Assembly (NCBI GenBank): GCA_001304995.1
Contig: BBZU01000019.1
Span: 1 to 52,467, forward strand
Source of the DNA: Clostridia bacterium UC5.1-1D10
Lineage (GTDB): Bacteria; Bacillota; Clostridia; Lachnospirales; Anaerotignaceae
DNA: 52,467 bases
Direction of reading: 5' to 3'
In this document: piece by piece, positions 29,894 through 38,518 of the stretch
Layout: each line of letters begins with the position of its first letter
How positions within the stretch are numbered: position 1 is the first letter of the stretch
Translations under genes and position numbers: made by a program
The notes under the pieces: generated by a model
Told to the model about the DNA's origin: nothing
The model's database searches: none
What the model saw: only the letters and a program-made list of their open reading frames with translations

Positions 29894-32028
29894 AAGGGCA
29901 TACCTTCTTTGTCATCGTCGTCCTCATCATCATCTTCCAATTCTTCATCATCGAAATCCATGCTTTCCGCAAAACCGTCAGGATCTTTCTTCTGTCTTCT
30001 GATGAACAGGAACAGACCCATACCCAGAATCACAACCACACCAATACCGATGATGATATTTTTCATAGTCAGGCCATTCTGAGGAGGTTCCGCACCTTCC
30101 CCTTCACCTTCAGGCATCACAGGTTCTGTGACATTGAGCACATAATCCCGACGCTGTTCAATGGTTTCTCCACTGGCATCTTCATAGGACGCTATAATGC
30201 TGACAGGCACTTCCCCAATGGTATTGGGTGTAAATGTCACTTCGTAGTAATCACTTGCACCTGGATCCATATTCCCTACATAGGTACTTCTCTGGCTGCA
30301 ATCTACGTCACCTTCCACTTTGAACATAACGTTATTCAGTGCAACTTTACCTGTATTATAGTAGTTGAAGGAAACAGTCACAGGCATATACTGTTCCATG
30401 GATTCCGGCATAGCAAAGTCATCCATGTTCAGTTCTGTTACCTGTTCCACGTTGATGCCCAGCAGTTCTTTTGCAGTATATTCGTTGCCTTCCGCATCTT
30501 CATATTCAAAATTCACGGTCAGTGTATAAGTCTTTGGCTGTGCATTGGGTACGACATACAGCCGCAGTTCTTTATCCACAGTGCCTTTAGGCGGAATTGC
30601 GTCGAAATAGTAAGTATTACTGCTGTTAACAGGTGTAAAGATATTCCCGGATTTTTCTGTTTCAGAAGATGTTTCTTCTGCCAGTGTCAGGAACATTTTG
30701 ATATTTTTTACGCCTTTGTCTTTATGCGTATTCATCAAAGACAGATTCAGATCAAATTCTTCCCCTGCCATAACAATCAATGGATCACAAACATACTTGC
30801 TGACGATAATCTTAGGTTTGCTCTTATTCTTATCGTCTTCGCTTTCTCCTTCCTTATCCTTTTTGGGATTGGAAATGTTGACGCCTGCATACTGTTTAAA
30901 TGTATTCACTTTTGTTCCGCCGGAAGTATATTCCACTGTGAACTGGATTGCGTAGTTCTGGCTGGAAGCCTGATTGGTTCCCGCAAAAGTAAATGTCATG
31001 GGCATACTTGCGCCGGGTGCCAAAGACATAACATTTTTTACGCTGCTAGATTTAGGTACTACTGCTGAAGGATCCAGACCTTCCGCTGTGATGATAATAT
31101 CTTTTGCTGCTACCTGTCCAGCGTTGTACAGTTCAAACTGGATCGGGAAATTCTGGTTAACACCGTATGTGCCTGTCGGCTCTTTCATATTTCGGATGAT
31201 GATCTGAGACGCTTTGCCGCTGACACCACCTACATTGATGTAGTAATCCTGTGTCTTTTCGTATTCTTTGCCCATTTCATCCATATATTTCAGCTTTACA
31301 GTCACAGGATAGTTCCCTGCCGCCATATCTGCGCTGGTTGCCAGAGGGAAAGAGAACTTACCTTCCTGCCCGATATTCAGCGTTCCCAACTGTACGCTGC
31401 TGAAACCGCCGCTCAAGCTAATACCTTCTGTTGTCAGTTTATCCAGAACAACTTCTGCCTGATACATGATCTGACTGCCTGTATTCTTCACCCGTCCGGT
31501 CAAAACACCGCCAGTACCGGGAGAAAGGCTTTCTGGCTTCATCTGCATCTGATCAAATAAATAAGAAGGTTCTCTGTCAAAGCCTTTGAGTTTGATATAA
31601 ATGGTATCAGAACCACTGTAAGAACTGCCCATAGGATCTTTGTATGTATAGCTCAGTGTAATGGGATAGCTTGCCTTATCAGGAGAGCCATTCATATTCA
31701 CATAGAGTTTCAATGTTTTGGTGCCATTGATACCCAAACTGCCTACATTTTCCCCATCGGAAAAGCTCAGTTTAAAGGGTGGCATAGCTTCTTCGCTTTT
31801 TGCACGAACCACAACATTATCAGCAATGGCGTCCCCTTTGTTCTTGATCTGAATGTTCAAACGATTTTCCTTATTGTTCTCCACTTCATAAACACCATCG
31901 CCTGCCACAAACACCTGCGGGGTGCCGATATCAAAATTATCGTCTGCCATAATGGGAACTGACAACCCCATCAATATAGATACTGACAAAATCATGGCAA
32001 ATACACTTTTCCACGTTTTCTTCCTCAT
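29890..32028 (-). CDS. NEW3/COG1361-type surface protein with membrane anchor
   Basis: A 712-residue exported protein. The signal peptide ends near SVPIMADD. The ectodomain is several Ig-like NEW3/CARDB-type beta-sandwich repeats, each with PFKLSF-like strands and YPITLSYTYKDPMG-type edges. A C-terminal helix (IIIGIGVVVILGMGLFLFI) leads to a short cytoplasmic tail that is almost all Asp and Glu. Such proteins often stand between the ATPase and permease of MacB-type systems and may replace the membrane-fusion adaptor. It overlaps both neighbours by four bases. Confidence 0.82.
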   Translation of the reverse strand: MRKKTWKSVFAMILSVSILMGLSVPIMADDNFDIGTPQVFVAGDGVYEVENNKENRLNIQIKNKGDAIADNVVVRAKSEEAMPPFKLSFSDGENVGSLGINGTKTLKLYVNMNGSPDKASYPITLSYTYKDPMGSSYSGSDTIYIKLKGFDREPSYLFDQMQMKPESLSPGTGGVLTGRVKNTGSQIMYQAEVVLDKLTTEGISLSGGFSSVQLGTLNIGQEGKFSFPLATSADMAAGNYPVTVKLKYMDEMGKEYEKTQDYYINVGGVSGKASQIIIRNMKEPTGTYGVNQNFPIQFELYNAGQVAAKDIIITAEGLDPSAVVPKSSSVKNVMSLAPGASMPMTFTFAGTNQASSQNYAIQFTVEYTSGGTKVNTFKQYAGVNISNPKKDKEGESEDDKNKSKPKIIVSKYVCDPLIVMAGEEFDLNLSLMNTHKDKGVKNIKMFLTLAEETSSETEKSGNIFTPVNSSNTYYFDAIPPKGTVDKELRLYVVPNAQPKTYTLTVNFEYEDAEGNEYTAKELLGINVEQVTELNMDDFAMPESMEQYMPVTVSFNYYNTGKVALNNVMFKVEGDVDCSQRSTYVGNMDPGASDYYEVTFTPNTIGEVPVSIIASYEDASGETIEQRRDYVLNVTEPVMPEGEGEGAEPPQNGLTMKNIIIGIGVVVILGMGLFLFIRRQKKDPDGFAESMDFDDEELEDDDEDDDDKEGMPL

Positions 32029-32738
32029 ACGTCCTCTCCTCCACTCTGTTGTTTCTCATCTATCCGTTCGATCTTTCCATCCATCATGACCACAATACGG
32101 TCAGCGTATTCCGACAATTCCATATCGTGGGTAACGATGACCAACGTCTGGTTATTTTTCTTTGCCAAACCTGTGATCAGATCCATCATTTCGTAAGTAG
32201 TCTTGGTGTCCAGATTCCCCGTAGGTTCATCGGCGAACACTACCTGTGGGCTATTGATAAACGCTCTAGCGATACTGACACGCTGCTGCTGACCGCCGGA
32301 CATTTCACTTGGTTTATGATTAGCTCTGCCTTCCAGCCCTACGGCTTTCAGCATTTCCATGGCCCGTTCATTCCGTTCCTGCACAGGAACACCGCGGAAA
32401 ATCAACGGCAATGTCACATTTTCCATGGCTGTCAACGTTGGCAGCAAATTATAGGACTGAAATACAAATCCTACATACTTTTGTCGAAATTCTGCCAGCT
32501 GATCCTCATTCATGCGCTCAATGTGTTTTTTATTAAATATAATTTGTCCGCTGGTGGGTTTTTCCAGCCCCGCAATCAAATTCAGCAATGTGGACTTACC
32601 GGAACCAGATTTCCCAAAAAGACAGCAAACTTCTCCCTGTCGGATGGAAAGATTGAGTCCATTGACTGCGGCTATGGTTTCCGCTCCCATACGGTAAAAT
32701 TTCGTCACATCTTTGATTCGGATAATGCTTTTTCCCAA
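32025..32738 (-). CDS. ABC transporter ATP-binding protein (MacB/LolD family)
   Basis: A 237-residue ATPase. Walker A is GKSGSGKST, the Q-loop is FVFQSYNLLP, the signature is EMSGGQQQRVSIARA, Walker B is VVFADEP, followed by the D-loop GNLDTKT and the switch His in VIVTHDMEL. It powers the permease at 28.6-29.9 kb. It is the first gene of the operon. Confidence 0.95.
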   Translation of the reverse strand: MGKSIIRIKDVTKFYRMGAETIAAVNGLNLSIRQGEVCCLFGKSGSGKSTLLNLIAGLEKPTSGQIIFNKKHIERMNEDQLAEFRQKYVGFVFQSYNLLPTLTAMENVTLPLIFRGVPVQERNERAMEMLKAVGLEGRANHKPSEMSGGQQQRVSIARAFINSPQVVFADEPTGNLDTKTTYEMMDLITGLAKKNNQTLVIVTHDMELSEYADRIVVMMDGKIERIDEKQQSGGEDV

Positions 32739-32760
32739 GCTTCTCCTCCCTTCTTTTGGA

Positions 32761-32802
32761 AATGATTAAATCTTTTAATCATTTTTTAATATTCATATTA
32801 TA
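32761..32802 (-). promoter_or_regulatory. -10 and palindromic operator of the ABC operon
   Basis: TATAAT lies at 32797-32802 with a weak -35. Just downstream, a perfect 10-bp inverted repeat (AATGATTAAA-TCT-TTTAATCATT, 32761-32783) covers the likely start site. Its AT-rich form is like MarR-type operators. No regulator gene is adjacent. Confidence 0.5.
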
Positions 32803-32937
32803 GCATGGACTTATTACAAAACTACACCCATTTTTTTACAATTTTCTTAATACTGGTAAATTTACAAAGTCTTTTTGTGCAACATGATATACAAAAACAG
32901 TAAATTATTAAAAAATCAACAACTTTTCCAATAAAAA

Positions 32938-32975
32938 AAGGATATTTCTTCTTTTTTCTTCGAAGAAATATCCTT
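32938..32975 (-). terminator. Terminator of the dlt-like operon
   Basis: A 14-bp stem (AAGGATATTTCTTC and complement) followed by TTTTTTT on the minus strand, 12 bases after the SGNH gene. Confidence 0.88.
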
Positions 32976-32987
32976 AATAAAGTCGTT

Positions 32988-34013
32988 TTATGATAATCCG
33001 GTTCTTTCCAAATATGCTTGTAAATCAATGTCCCACTGGGCGTAGGCTTCTTCACCTCTGTGGTCTGGCAGATCATAAGTCTGATCCAGATAATTGCCCA
33101 GCCATTCACTGACTTTCACGGAGCCAGTCAGGTTCACATGGCCCTGATCGTAATAATCCACCGCAGGGTCAAGCCCCACTTGTGCACGGATTTCTTCTGT
33201 ATCGAAATCCACATAGTCCACACCCTGTTCTGCCGCAAAGGCTTCCATAGCCTGACTCTTTTCATAAGTCCAGCTCATTTTAGGCAGGTGGAGCAGCACC
33301 ACATCAATGCCTTTTTCCTTACACAAAGCAATGGATTTTTCTGTATATGCCAATGCGCTTTCATCAAAAACCGCTGTTTCCCCCGTAGGTTCCATAAAGC
33401 CATCCGGATAAGCCTGAGGAGAAATGTCCCGCAGATAAACATGGCCTTTTTTGAAGGAATGCTTCATGAGCGGTCTTGGTTCCGCGTCTGCCGGATTCAC
33501 TTCTTTCCAGCGTTCATGGTAACGGAACAGTGGGAACACATAAGACAGTGTAGTTTGGCGGTCATCCGCTGCTGTCGCCTCCTGAATGATTTCCCATTTA
33601 TAAGTAGAAAGTTTCATGCCATCCATGGCACGGCGCATATCCCCCTCCTGTTCCGCATAATCGTAAGACTGGAACAGATTGTCACAAACCAGTACCACCA
33701 CTTCAGGATTCTGATATTCCAGAGATTCTGCCAGAAGTCCATAGCTGACAGAAGGTGCCTGCAATGCTGACGCTCTGGCATATCCTGTAAAGCCATGATC
33801 CTGATACATAAGCATAGAAGATACCCCACGTAAAAGAGGGCTGCTGCCGATGTAAAGCACATCTAAGCTATCTTTCGGTTCATCATAAAAAGCATGAATT
33901 TCGTTTGTTTCGTCGTCATCCCGGCGATACATCTGGGTGAACTGCCCAAACAGCAGCACAAATACCAGACAGAAGGCAGAACAACGAGCAATGATATTGA
34001 TTTTTTTACCCAT
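32988..34013 (-). CDS. SGNH-fold (DltD-like) membrane-anchored acyl-transfer partner
   Basis: A 341-residue protein with an N-terminal membrane anchor (SAFCLVFVLLFGQF). The SGNH domain shows block I DVLYIGSSPL, a later LLHLPK strand and the Asp-His block DQGHVNLTGS. DltD performs the last D-alanylation step of teichoic acid outside the cell, and this protein sits in the equivalent place next to the MBOAT gene. Overall length matches DltD roughly. The acceptor and acyl group are not known here. Confidence 0.82.
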   Translation of the reverse strand: MGKKINIIARCSAFCLVFVLLFGQFTQMYRRDDDETNEIHAFYDEPKDSLDVLYIGSSPLLRGVSSMLMYQDHGFTGYARASALQAPSVSYGLLAESLEYQNPEVVVLVCDNLFQSYDYAEQEGDMRRAMDGMKLSTYKWEIIQEATAADDRQTTLSYVFPLFRYHERWKEVNPADAEPRPLMKHSFKKGHVYLRDISPQAYPDGFMEPTGETAVFDESALAYTEKSIALCKEKGIDVVLLHLPKMSWTYEKSQAMEAFAAEQGVDYVDFDTEEIRAQVGLDPAVDYYDQGHVNLTGSVKVSEWLGNYLDQTYDLPDHRGEEAYAQWDIDLQAYLERTGLS

Positions 34014-34017
34014 ATTC

Positions 34018-35616
34018 TTAGAACCCCCGGTAAATAAAGTCTGCCGCGTTATAGTTCAAACCGTAAACGCCGAAAATGATTAATGAAAATACTGCACACA
34101 GATACACTGCCCAACGGAAATACAAATTCTGTTTTGCCAGTGTTTCCCGTACTTTGATACCGCATTCCTGCATAATGCTGACAGCCAGCAGCACCAGAGA
34201 TGCCAGTACCAATACCCACAGGTCTTTGCTGTCCAGACCAAGCTGGAGCAAACCGCCATTAAAGAGAATATCTGTATCCCAGTTGACGATCATAGAGTGC
34301 ATCATGGAAACAGAAATACTGAAACCTGCCGCTCTGGTGATGATTTTCCCAAGCGCTACCAGCACCAGTGTCCGCAAAATCTGGAACAAATGCCAGCTGA
34401 AGCACTGGGTATTGATATGGAGTTTTTCAGCCAGATTCCGAAGAGGTTCCTCAAACAAAATCCCCAGTACGATGAGCGTACCATTATAAAAACCAAAGGC
34501 AATGTATTTCCATTCTGCCCCATGCCAGATACCGATGAGGAAGAAAATGATGAACTGCGGAATCAACACAGGCAGCATTTTCCCAATATAGTTGCCCAGC
34601 ACCTGACGGCCTTTTTTCCCTACCTTTGTAAAAAATTTAGACAAAGACAAAGGATAGAACACATAATCCCGGAACCATGCACCAAGGGTGATGTGCCATC
34701 TGCGCCAGAAGTCAGGGATGCTTGTTGCCAGATAAGGTCGTTCAAAATTTTTCTCCAAGTCTACGCCAAAAATCTGCGCCGCGCCGGTAGCAATGTCAAT
34801 ACCGCCAGAGAAATCCCCATAGAGCTGGATGCAGTATACCAATGCCGCTACGGCTACGTAAGTTCCGCCGAATGTATCAGGGAATCCAAACACATTATCT
34901 ACCAATACAGAAGCTCTGTCCGCAATGACCAATTTCTTGAACGCGCCCCAAAGCATGAGCTGCACACCAAATTTTGTGCGTTCATAGGAAAAGTCATTTC
35001 CTTCAAACAACTGTTTAGACAGATGCTGGAATCGTCCAATAGGCCCCTGCACAATGGTAGGGAAAAAGGAAATGAACAGCGCCAATTTCCCGATATTCTT
35101 CTCCGGCGCTACCTTTTCCCGGTAAACGTCGATGAGATAGCCCATGGTCTGGAAGGTATAAAATGAAATACCCAGAGGCAGAAGGAAATGGAACACAGGC
35201 AGTTCCACAGGCGCTGAAATCTTCGCGAATAAGGCGTTCAGATTTTCACTGACAAAACCGGAATATTTCAGCACTGCCAGAATACCAAAGTTGAATACCA
35301 ATGTAGGTACCAGAACCCGGCGTTTTTTCTTAGTGAAATCCGCTTTCCACGCCTTTTTGCCATCTCTGTCTAATTCTGCCTTCACGGCATTGTAAGCAGC
35401 TTTGTTTTCTGCCGCCATGTTTCCTAATTTCGTTGTTGCGATGTATGTGCTGATGGTTGTGGCAAACAGGTATACAAAGTATTTGACACCTGCGAAATAA
35501 TAAAAGACATAATTAACCACCAAAAGCGTTACCCAACGGTAACGCTTCGGCGTCAAATAATATACAGCAACAGCCAACACCAGAAACATCACAAACTGCA
35601 TAGATGTGAATGCCAT
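34018..35616 (-). CDS. MBOAT-family O-acyltransferase (DltB-like)
   Basis: A 532-residue polytopic membrane protein. MBOAT motifs include FWRRWHITLGAWFRDYVFYP and the active-site His in IGIWHGAEWKY. It is longer than DltB (about 400) and closer in size to AlgI. It should move an acyl group from the carrier protein across the membrane to an outer acceptor, with the SGNH protein next door. It lies 4 bases from the SGNH gene and 21 from the carrier gene. Confidence 0.9.
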   Translation of the reverse strand: MAFTSMQFVMFLVLAVAVYYLTPKRYRWVTLLVVNYVFYYFAGVKYFVYLFATTISTYIATTKLGNMAAENKAAYNAVKAELDRDGKKAWKADFTKKKRRVLVPTLVFNFGILAVLKYSGFVSENLNALFAKISAPVELPVFHFLLPLGISFYTFQTMGYLIDVYREKVAPEKNIGKLALFISFFPTIVQGPIGRFQHLSKQLFEGNDFSYERTKFGVQLMLWGAFKKLVIADRASVLVDNVFGFPDTFGGTYVAVAALVYCIQLYGDFSGGIDIATGAAQIFGVDLEKNFERPYLATSIPDFWRRWHITLGAWFRDYVFYPLSLSKFFTKVGKKGRQVLGNYIGKMLPVLIPQFIIFFLIGIWHGAEWKYIAFGFYNGTLIVLGILFEEPLRNLAEKLHINTQCFSWHLFQILRTLVLVALGKIITRAAGFSISVSMMHSMIVNWDTDILFNGGLLQLGLDSKDLWVLVLASLVLLAVSIMQECGIKVRETLAKQNLYFRWAVYLCAVFSLIIFGVYGLNYNAADFIYRGF

Positions 35617-35637
35617 AATGTTTCTCCCTGTGCTTGA

Positions 35638-35865
35638 TTAGTCTTCCTGCAGTCTGGTTACCAGTGCCATGATTGCTTCAACGGAATTGAAGTTTTCGGG
35701 CACGATTTCGTCTGCACCGATTTCAATGTCGTAAGCGTCGCACAGTTCGCCAACCAGTGTTACGATGTCAAAGGAATCCAGTTCGCCGCTGTCTACCAGT
35801 TCTTTGTTGTCCTCAAAGTCTACGTCAGGTCTGATTTCTGCCAAGATTTTCAATAAGCTTTCCAT
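35638..35865 (-). CDS. Acyl/aminoacyl carrier protein (DltC-like)
   Basis: A 75-residue, acidic, four-helix carrier. The phosphopantetheine attachment Ser is Ser31 in ELDSFDIV. It would be loaded by the adenylating ligase two genes upstream and donate to the MBOAT protein. No dedicated phosphopantetheinyl transferase is in the window. Confidence 0.9.
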   Translation of the reverse strand: MESLLKILAEIRPDVDFEDNKELVDSGELDSFDIVTLVGELCDAYDIEIGADEIVPENFNSVEAIMALVTRLQED

Positions 35866-35871
35866 GTCACA

Positions 35872-36663
35872 TTATCCTTTCTTCTCTTTTATCATTACCG
35901 GAGCGATTCTGCCATCAGGCAGAAAGCCCAGCATTTCATACATTCTCTGTGCTGACGGATTATCCGTCCGCACCCACAGCTGACAACGCAGTGCGCTGTC
36001 CTTCACCTGCCAGATCCAGTGTTTCACCAGCATTTTGCCGATGCCCTTTCCTCTGGCTTCTTCTTTCACTGCCACCTGCCACAGAACGGAAACCTTCTTT
36101 TCCTGGCCAAAACGCAGGAAGCCCAGCAATGTTTCATCTTCCATAGCAACCAGCAATTCTTTTGCCCGGATAGACGCCAGCAATTCCTTTTTCTCCGGCA
36201 AAGCGGAGGTATAAGGCTCAAAGCTGTTTGTCATAATCTCCAAAATCTCATCTGCCTGAGATTCTGCGGCAAACTTTGCTTCACGGGTTGCGGAAATACC
36301 TTCCTGCATGGGCATCATGAGCCGTTTCCGTTCCAGATAAGGCACAAATCCAACAGCCTCCCATGCGGATGCCTTTGGTTCCTGCCCTTTCCGTTCCAAA
36401 CAAACCTGCTCCAATACCAGCGGTTTGTCCATTTCCGGTACAGCCACCGGCAAAGTGCCTTTTTCCAGAAAGAAATAAAAATCATAATGTTCTTTCTTTT
36501 CAAAAATCAGGTAACAGCCATGTTCAAAACGCATGACCATCCATTTCTTTGCCGCTGGCAGATATTCTTCCTCCGGCAGAAAGAAATTGGTCATGGCCCG
36601 TTTGCTGTGCCAAGCCCTCAAAAGTGCTTCTAAAGTTTTGGTATCAGGAATTTTCTTGAACAT
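35872..36663 (-). CDS. GNAT-family acetyltransferase in the dlt-like operon
   Basis: A 263-residue protein. The C-terminal GNAT domain has the acetyl-CoA loop ARGKGIGKMLV and the final strand with WVRTDNPSAQRMYEMLGF. The N-terminal half is poorly conserved. It overlaps the ligase stop by 20 bases and precedes the carrier, so it is translationally linked. Its substrate is unknown. It may N-acetylate the amino acid or acyl donor used by the system, but that is inference. Confidence 0.82.
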   Translation of the reverse strand: MFKKIPDTKTLEALLRAWHSKRAMTNFFLPEEEYLPAAKKWMVMRFEHGCYLIFEKKEHYDFYFFLEKGTLPVAVPEMDKPLVLEQVCLERKGQEPKASAWEAVGFVPYLERKRLMMPMQEGISATREAKFAAESQADEILEIMTNSFEPYTSALPEKKELLASIRAKELLVAMEDETLLGFLRFGQEKKVSVLWQVAVKEEARGKGIGKMLVKHWIWQVKDSALRCQLWVRTDNPSAQRMYEMLGFLPDGRIAPVMIKEKKG

Positions 36664-38161
36664 AATACTCTCTCAATCGCAATCTGTCAATTTTTCCATT
36701 GAGTGTCTGAGGCAGAGATTCCATCTGGATCATCACATTGGGGAACATGTATTTTGGTACTTTATCCCGCAGTTTCTTCAGGATATAAGCCTGTGTGGCT
36801 TCTGCACCGCAGTAGAAAAGCACGATTTTCTGGGTATCGTTGTCGTAAATGCAGGCACCGTTTTCCACCAAGTCGATGGAAAGCACTGCTGTTTCGATTT
36901 CTCCCAGTTCGATACGATGTCCCATGTGCTTGATCTGATGGTCTTTTCTCGCAAGGAAAATGATTTCCCCATACTCGTTATATTTCGCAATATCGCCGGT
37001 TTTATAAATTTTTTCGGGATAATAGGGATTCAGCGGATTCTGGATAAAGGCTTCTTCTGTTTTTTCCGGATTGTTGTAATATCCCAATGCCAGACAGCGC
37101 CCTCTTACACAAACTTCCCCAGATTCTCCCGGTTCTGCCAGACGGTTGTCTTTCAATAAGAAAATGTCTGTATTCCGGCAGGCATGTCCGATGGGCAAAG
37201 GCTCATCATCGGCAAATTCTCTGTCTACAATATAATAAGTACAATCCACAGTGGTTTCTGTGGGGCCGTAAATATTGGCAAACATAGCATCTGGATAATG
37301 CCGCCGCCAGTAATTAAACTGTTTGGTTGGCATTGCTTCCCCTACAAACATAATTTTCTGCAAATAAGCCGGACGCACTTTTTCCAGAGCGTCTGTGTTT
37401 GCGATGATACACAAAGCGGAAGGTACCCAGTCAATATAATTGATCTTCTTTTCTTCCAGATAAGGAAGCAGTTTCACAGGGAAAGAGAAAAGCATCTTGG
37501 GGATGATTTCCATTCTTGCCCCGGTTTTCAATACCGCGTAAATATCTTTGACGGAAGAATCAAAGTAGAAAGGCGCCTGATTGCCGATGATTTCTTTTTC
37601 TGTAATGGAAAAAGTTTCTGTATACCATTCTGTCAGGTTCACAACAGCCTGATGGCTGATGACAACGCCTTTGGGCACTCCAGTGGAACCGGAGGTGAAC
37701 AGCGCATAGAGCGGGTCTGTGTCAATGGCTTTCCGCCGTACTTCCGCCAGTGCTTCCTCATCCACGTTTCCTTCCGGAATTTCTTCCAGCACCAGTGTTT
37801 CTCCTGTGTAACCCAGTGCTGCCGCCTGTTTTTTGCTCTTTTCATCAATAAGAAGCACCACAGGCTTCAATGTTTCAAATATGGAAAGAATCCGTTCTTT
37901 AGGCATGGTCACATCAATGGGGGTGTAAAAATTCCCGCTGTAAACACAGCCCAGAAATGCCGCGATCATATCAGGGGTTTTGTCTGTCATAACTGCCATA
38001 GGCGCGTTTTTCACACCGTAGGACAATAAAGCAGAACCAATTTCTTTTGCCCGCTGCACCAGCTGACCAAAAGTTTTTTCTTCCTTATCTGTGGCAAAAG
38101 CCACAGCGTCTGGCATGCGTTTTGCCGTTTCTTCCGCATATTCCAAAATATTTCTGATCAT
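36644..38161 (-). CDS. AMP-forming amino-acid adenylating ligase (DltA-like)
   Basis: A 505-residue ANL-superfamily enzyme. Motifs in order: LFTSGSTGVPKG (P-loop), NIYGPTETTVD, YKTGDIAKY and GEIIFLARKDHQIKHMGHR, and the catalytic Lys in LNGKIDRLRL. It activates an amino acid as the adenylate and loads the carrier protein. DltA uses D-alanine; the specificity pocket here was not analysed. It begins the operon, behind a strong promoter and a GAGGG ribosome site. Confidence 0.9.
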   Translation of the reverse strand: MIRNILEYAEETAKRMPDAVAFATDKEEKTFGQLVQRAKEIGSALLSYGVKNAPMAVMTDKTPDMIAAFLGCVYSGNFYTPIDVTMPKERILSIFETLKPVVLLIDEKSKKQAAALGYTGETLVLEEIPEGNVDEEALAEVRRKAIDTDPLYALFTSGSTGVPKGVVISHQAVVNLTEWYTETFSITEKEIIGNQAPFYFDSSVKDIYAVLKTGARMEIIPKMLFSFPVKLLPYLEEKKINYIDWVPSALCIIANTDALEKVRPAYLQKIMFVGEAMPTKQFNYWRRHYPDAMFANIYGPTETTVDCTYYIVDREFADDEPLPIGHACRNTDIFLLKDNRLAEPGESGEVCVRGRCLALGYYNNPEKTEEAFIQNPLNPYYPEKIYKTGDIAKYNEYGEIIFLARKDHQIKHMGHRIELGEIETAVLSIDLVENGACIYDNDTQKIVLFYCGAEATQAYILKKLRDKVPKYMFPNVMIQMESLPQTLNGKIDRLRLREYYVQENS

Positions 38162-38218
38162 TTCATTCCCTCAATTCTGATTCTCTGCACATTCCATAAA
38201 TCAGCGCAGTCTCAAAAG

Positions 38219-38247
38219 AGTATAACACCATCAGAAAATCAAGTCAA
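38219..38247 (-). promoter_or_regulatory. Promoter of the dlt-like operon
   Basis: TTGACT and TATACT with a 17-base spacer, about 58 bases before the ligase start. Confidence 0.82.
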
Positions 38248-38352
38248 CAAAAGACCTTCTAACCTTTTGGATAAGTTTTCTTTTTCTTCATTTGACCTGT
38301 CCGCAAAATTTGCAAAAATCGAAAAATGGAAACAAACACGCCATGATCCCGC

Positions 38353-38473
38353 AAAAAAAGAAGTCTTATACACGGGGATGTATAAGACTTCTCAGAATTG
38401 TATCATTATTGCTCTGTCTCTCGCATGGTCAGTGAAAAAGACTTTGCACAAACAATACCGATGATTTCTATCG
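38353..38473 (-). ncRNA. Candidate small RNA between metY and the dlt-like operon
   Basis: A region of about 120 bases has its own promoter at one end and a strong intrinsic terminator at the other, with no credible reading frame. The promoter -10 starts just past the end of metY. This 357-base gap (38162-38518) holds only this unit and the dlt promoter. The terminator could instead serve metY, in which case no separate RNA exists. No known RNA family is recognised. Confidence 0.45.
38359..38392 (-). terminator. Strong terminator downstream of metY / candidate sRNA
   Basis: A perfect 14-bp stem (AGAAGTCTTATACA) with a 6-base loop followed by seven T on the minus strand. Confidence 0.92.
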
Positions 38474-38479
38474 GTATTG

Positions 38480-38508
38480 AGTATACCATACCGAAAAGCA
38501 GAAAACAA
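38480..38508 (-). promoter_or_regulatory. Promoter with three ATACCGA half-sites
   Basis: TTGTTT and TATACT are 17 bases apart on the minus strand. ATACCGA or its complement TCGGTAT occurs three times around it (about 38456, 38471 and 38487), including a 9-bp inverted repeat AATACCGAT-N7-ATCGGTATT over the start site. This looks like a regulated promoter. Confidence 0.55.
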
Positions 38509-38518
38509 TCTTTTTTCT

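Noticed and set aside
38170-38200. An eight-codon ORF ending on the ribosome site of the dlt-like ligase
   Set aside because: No ribosome site of its own and too short to judge; probably chance.
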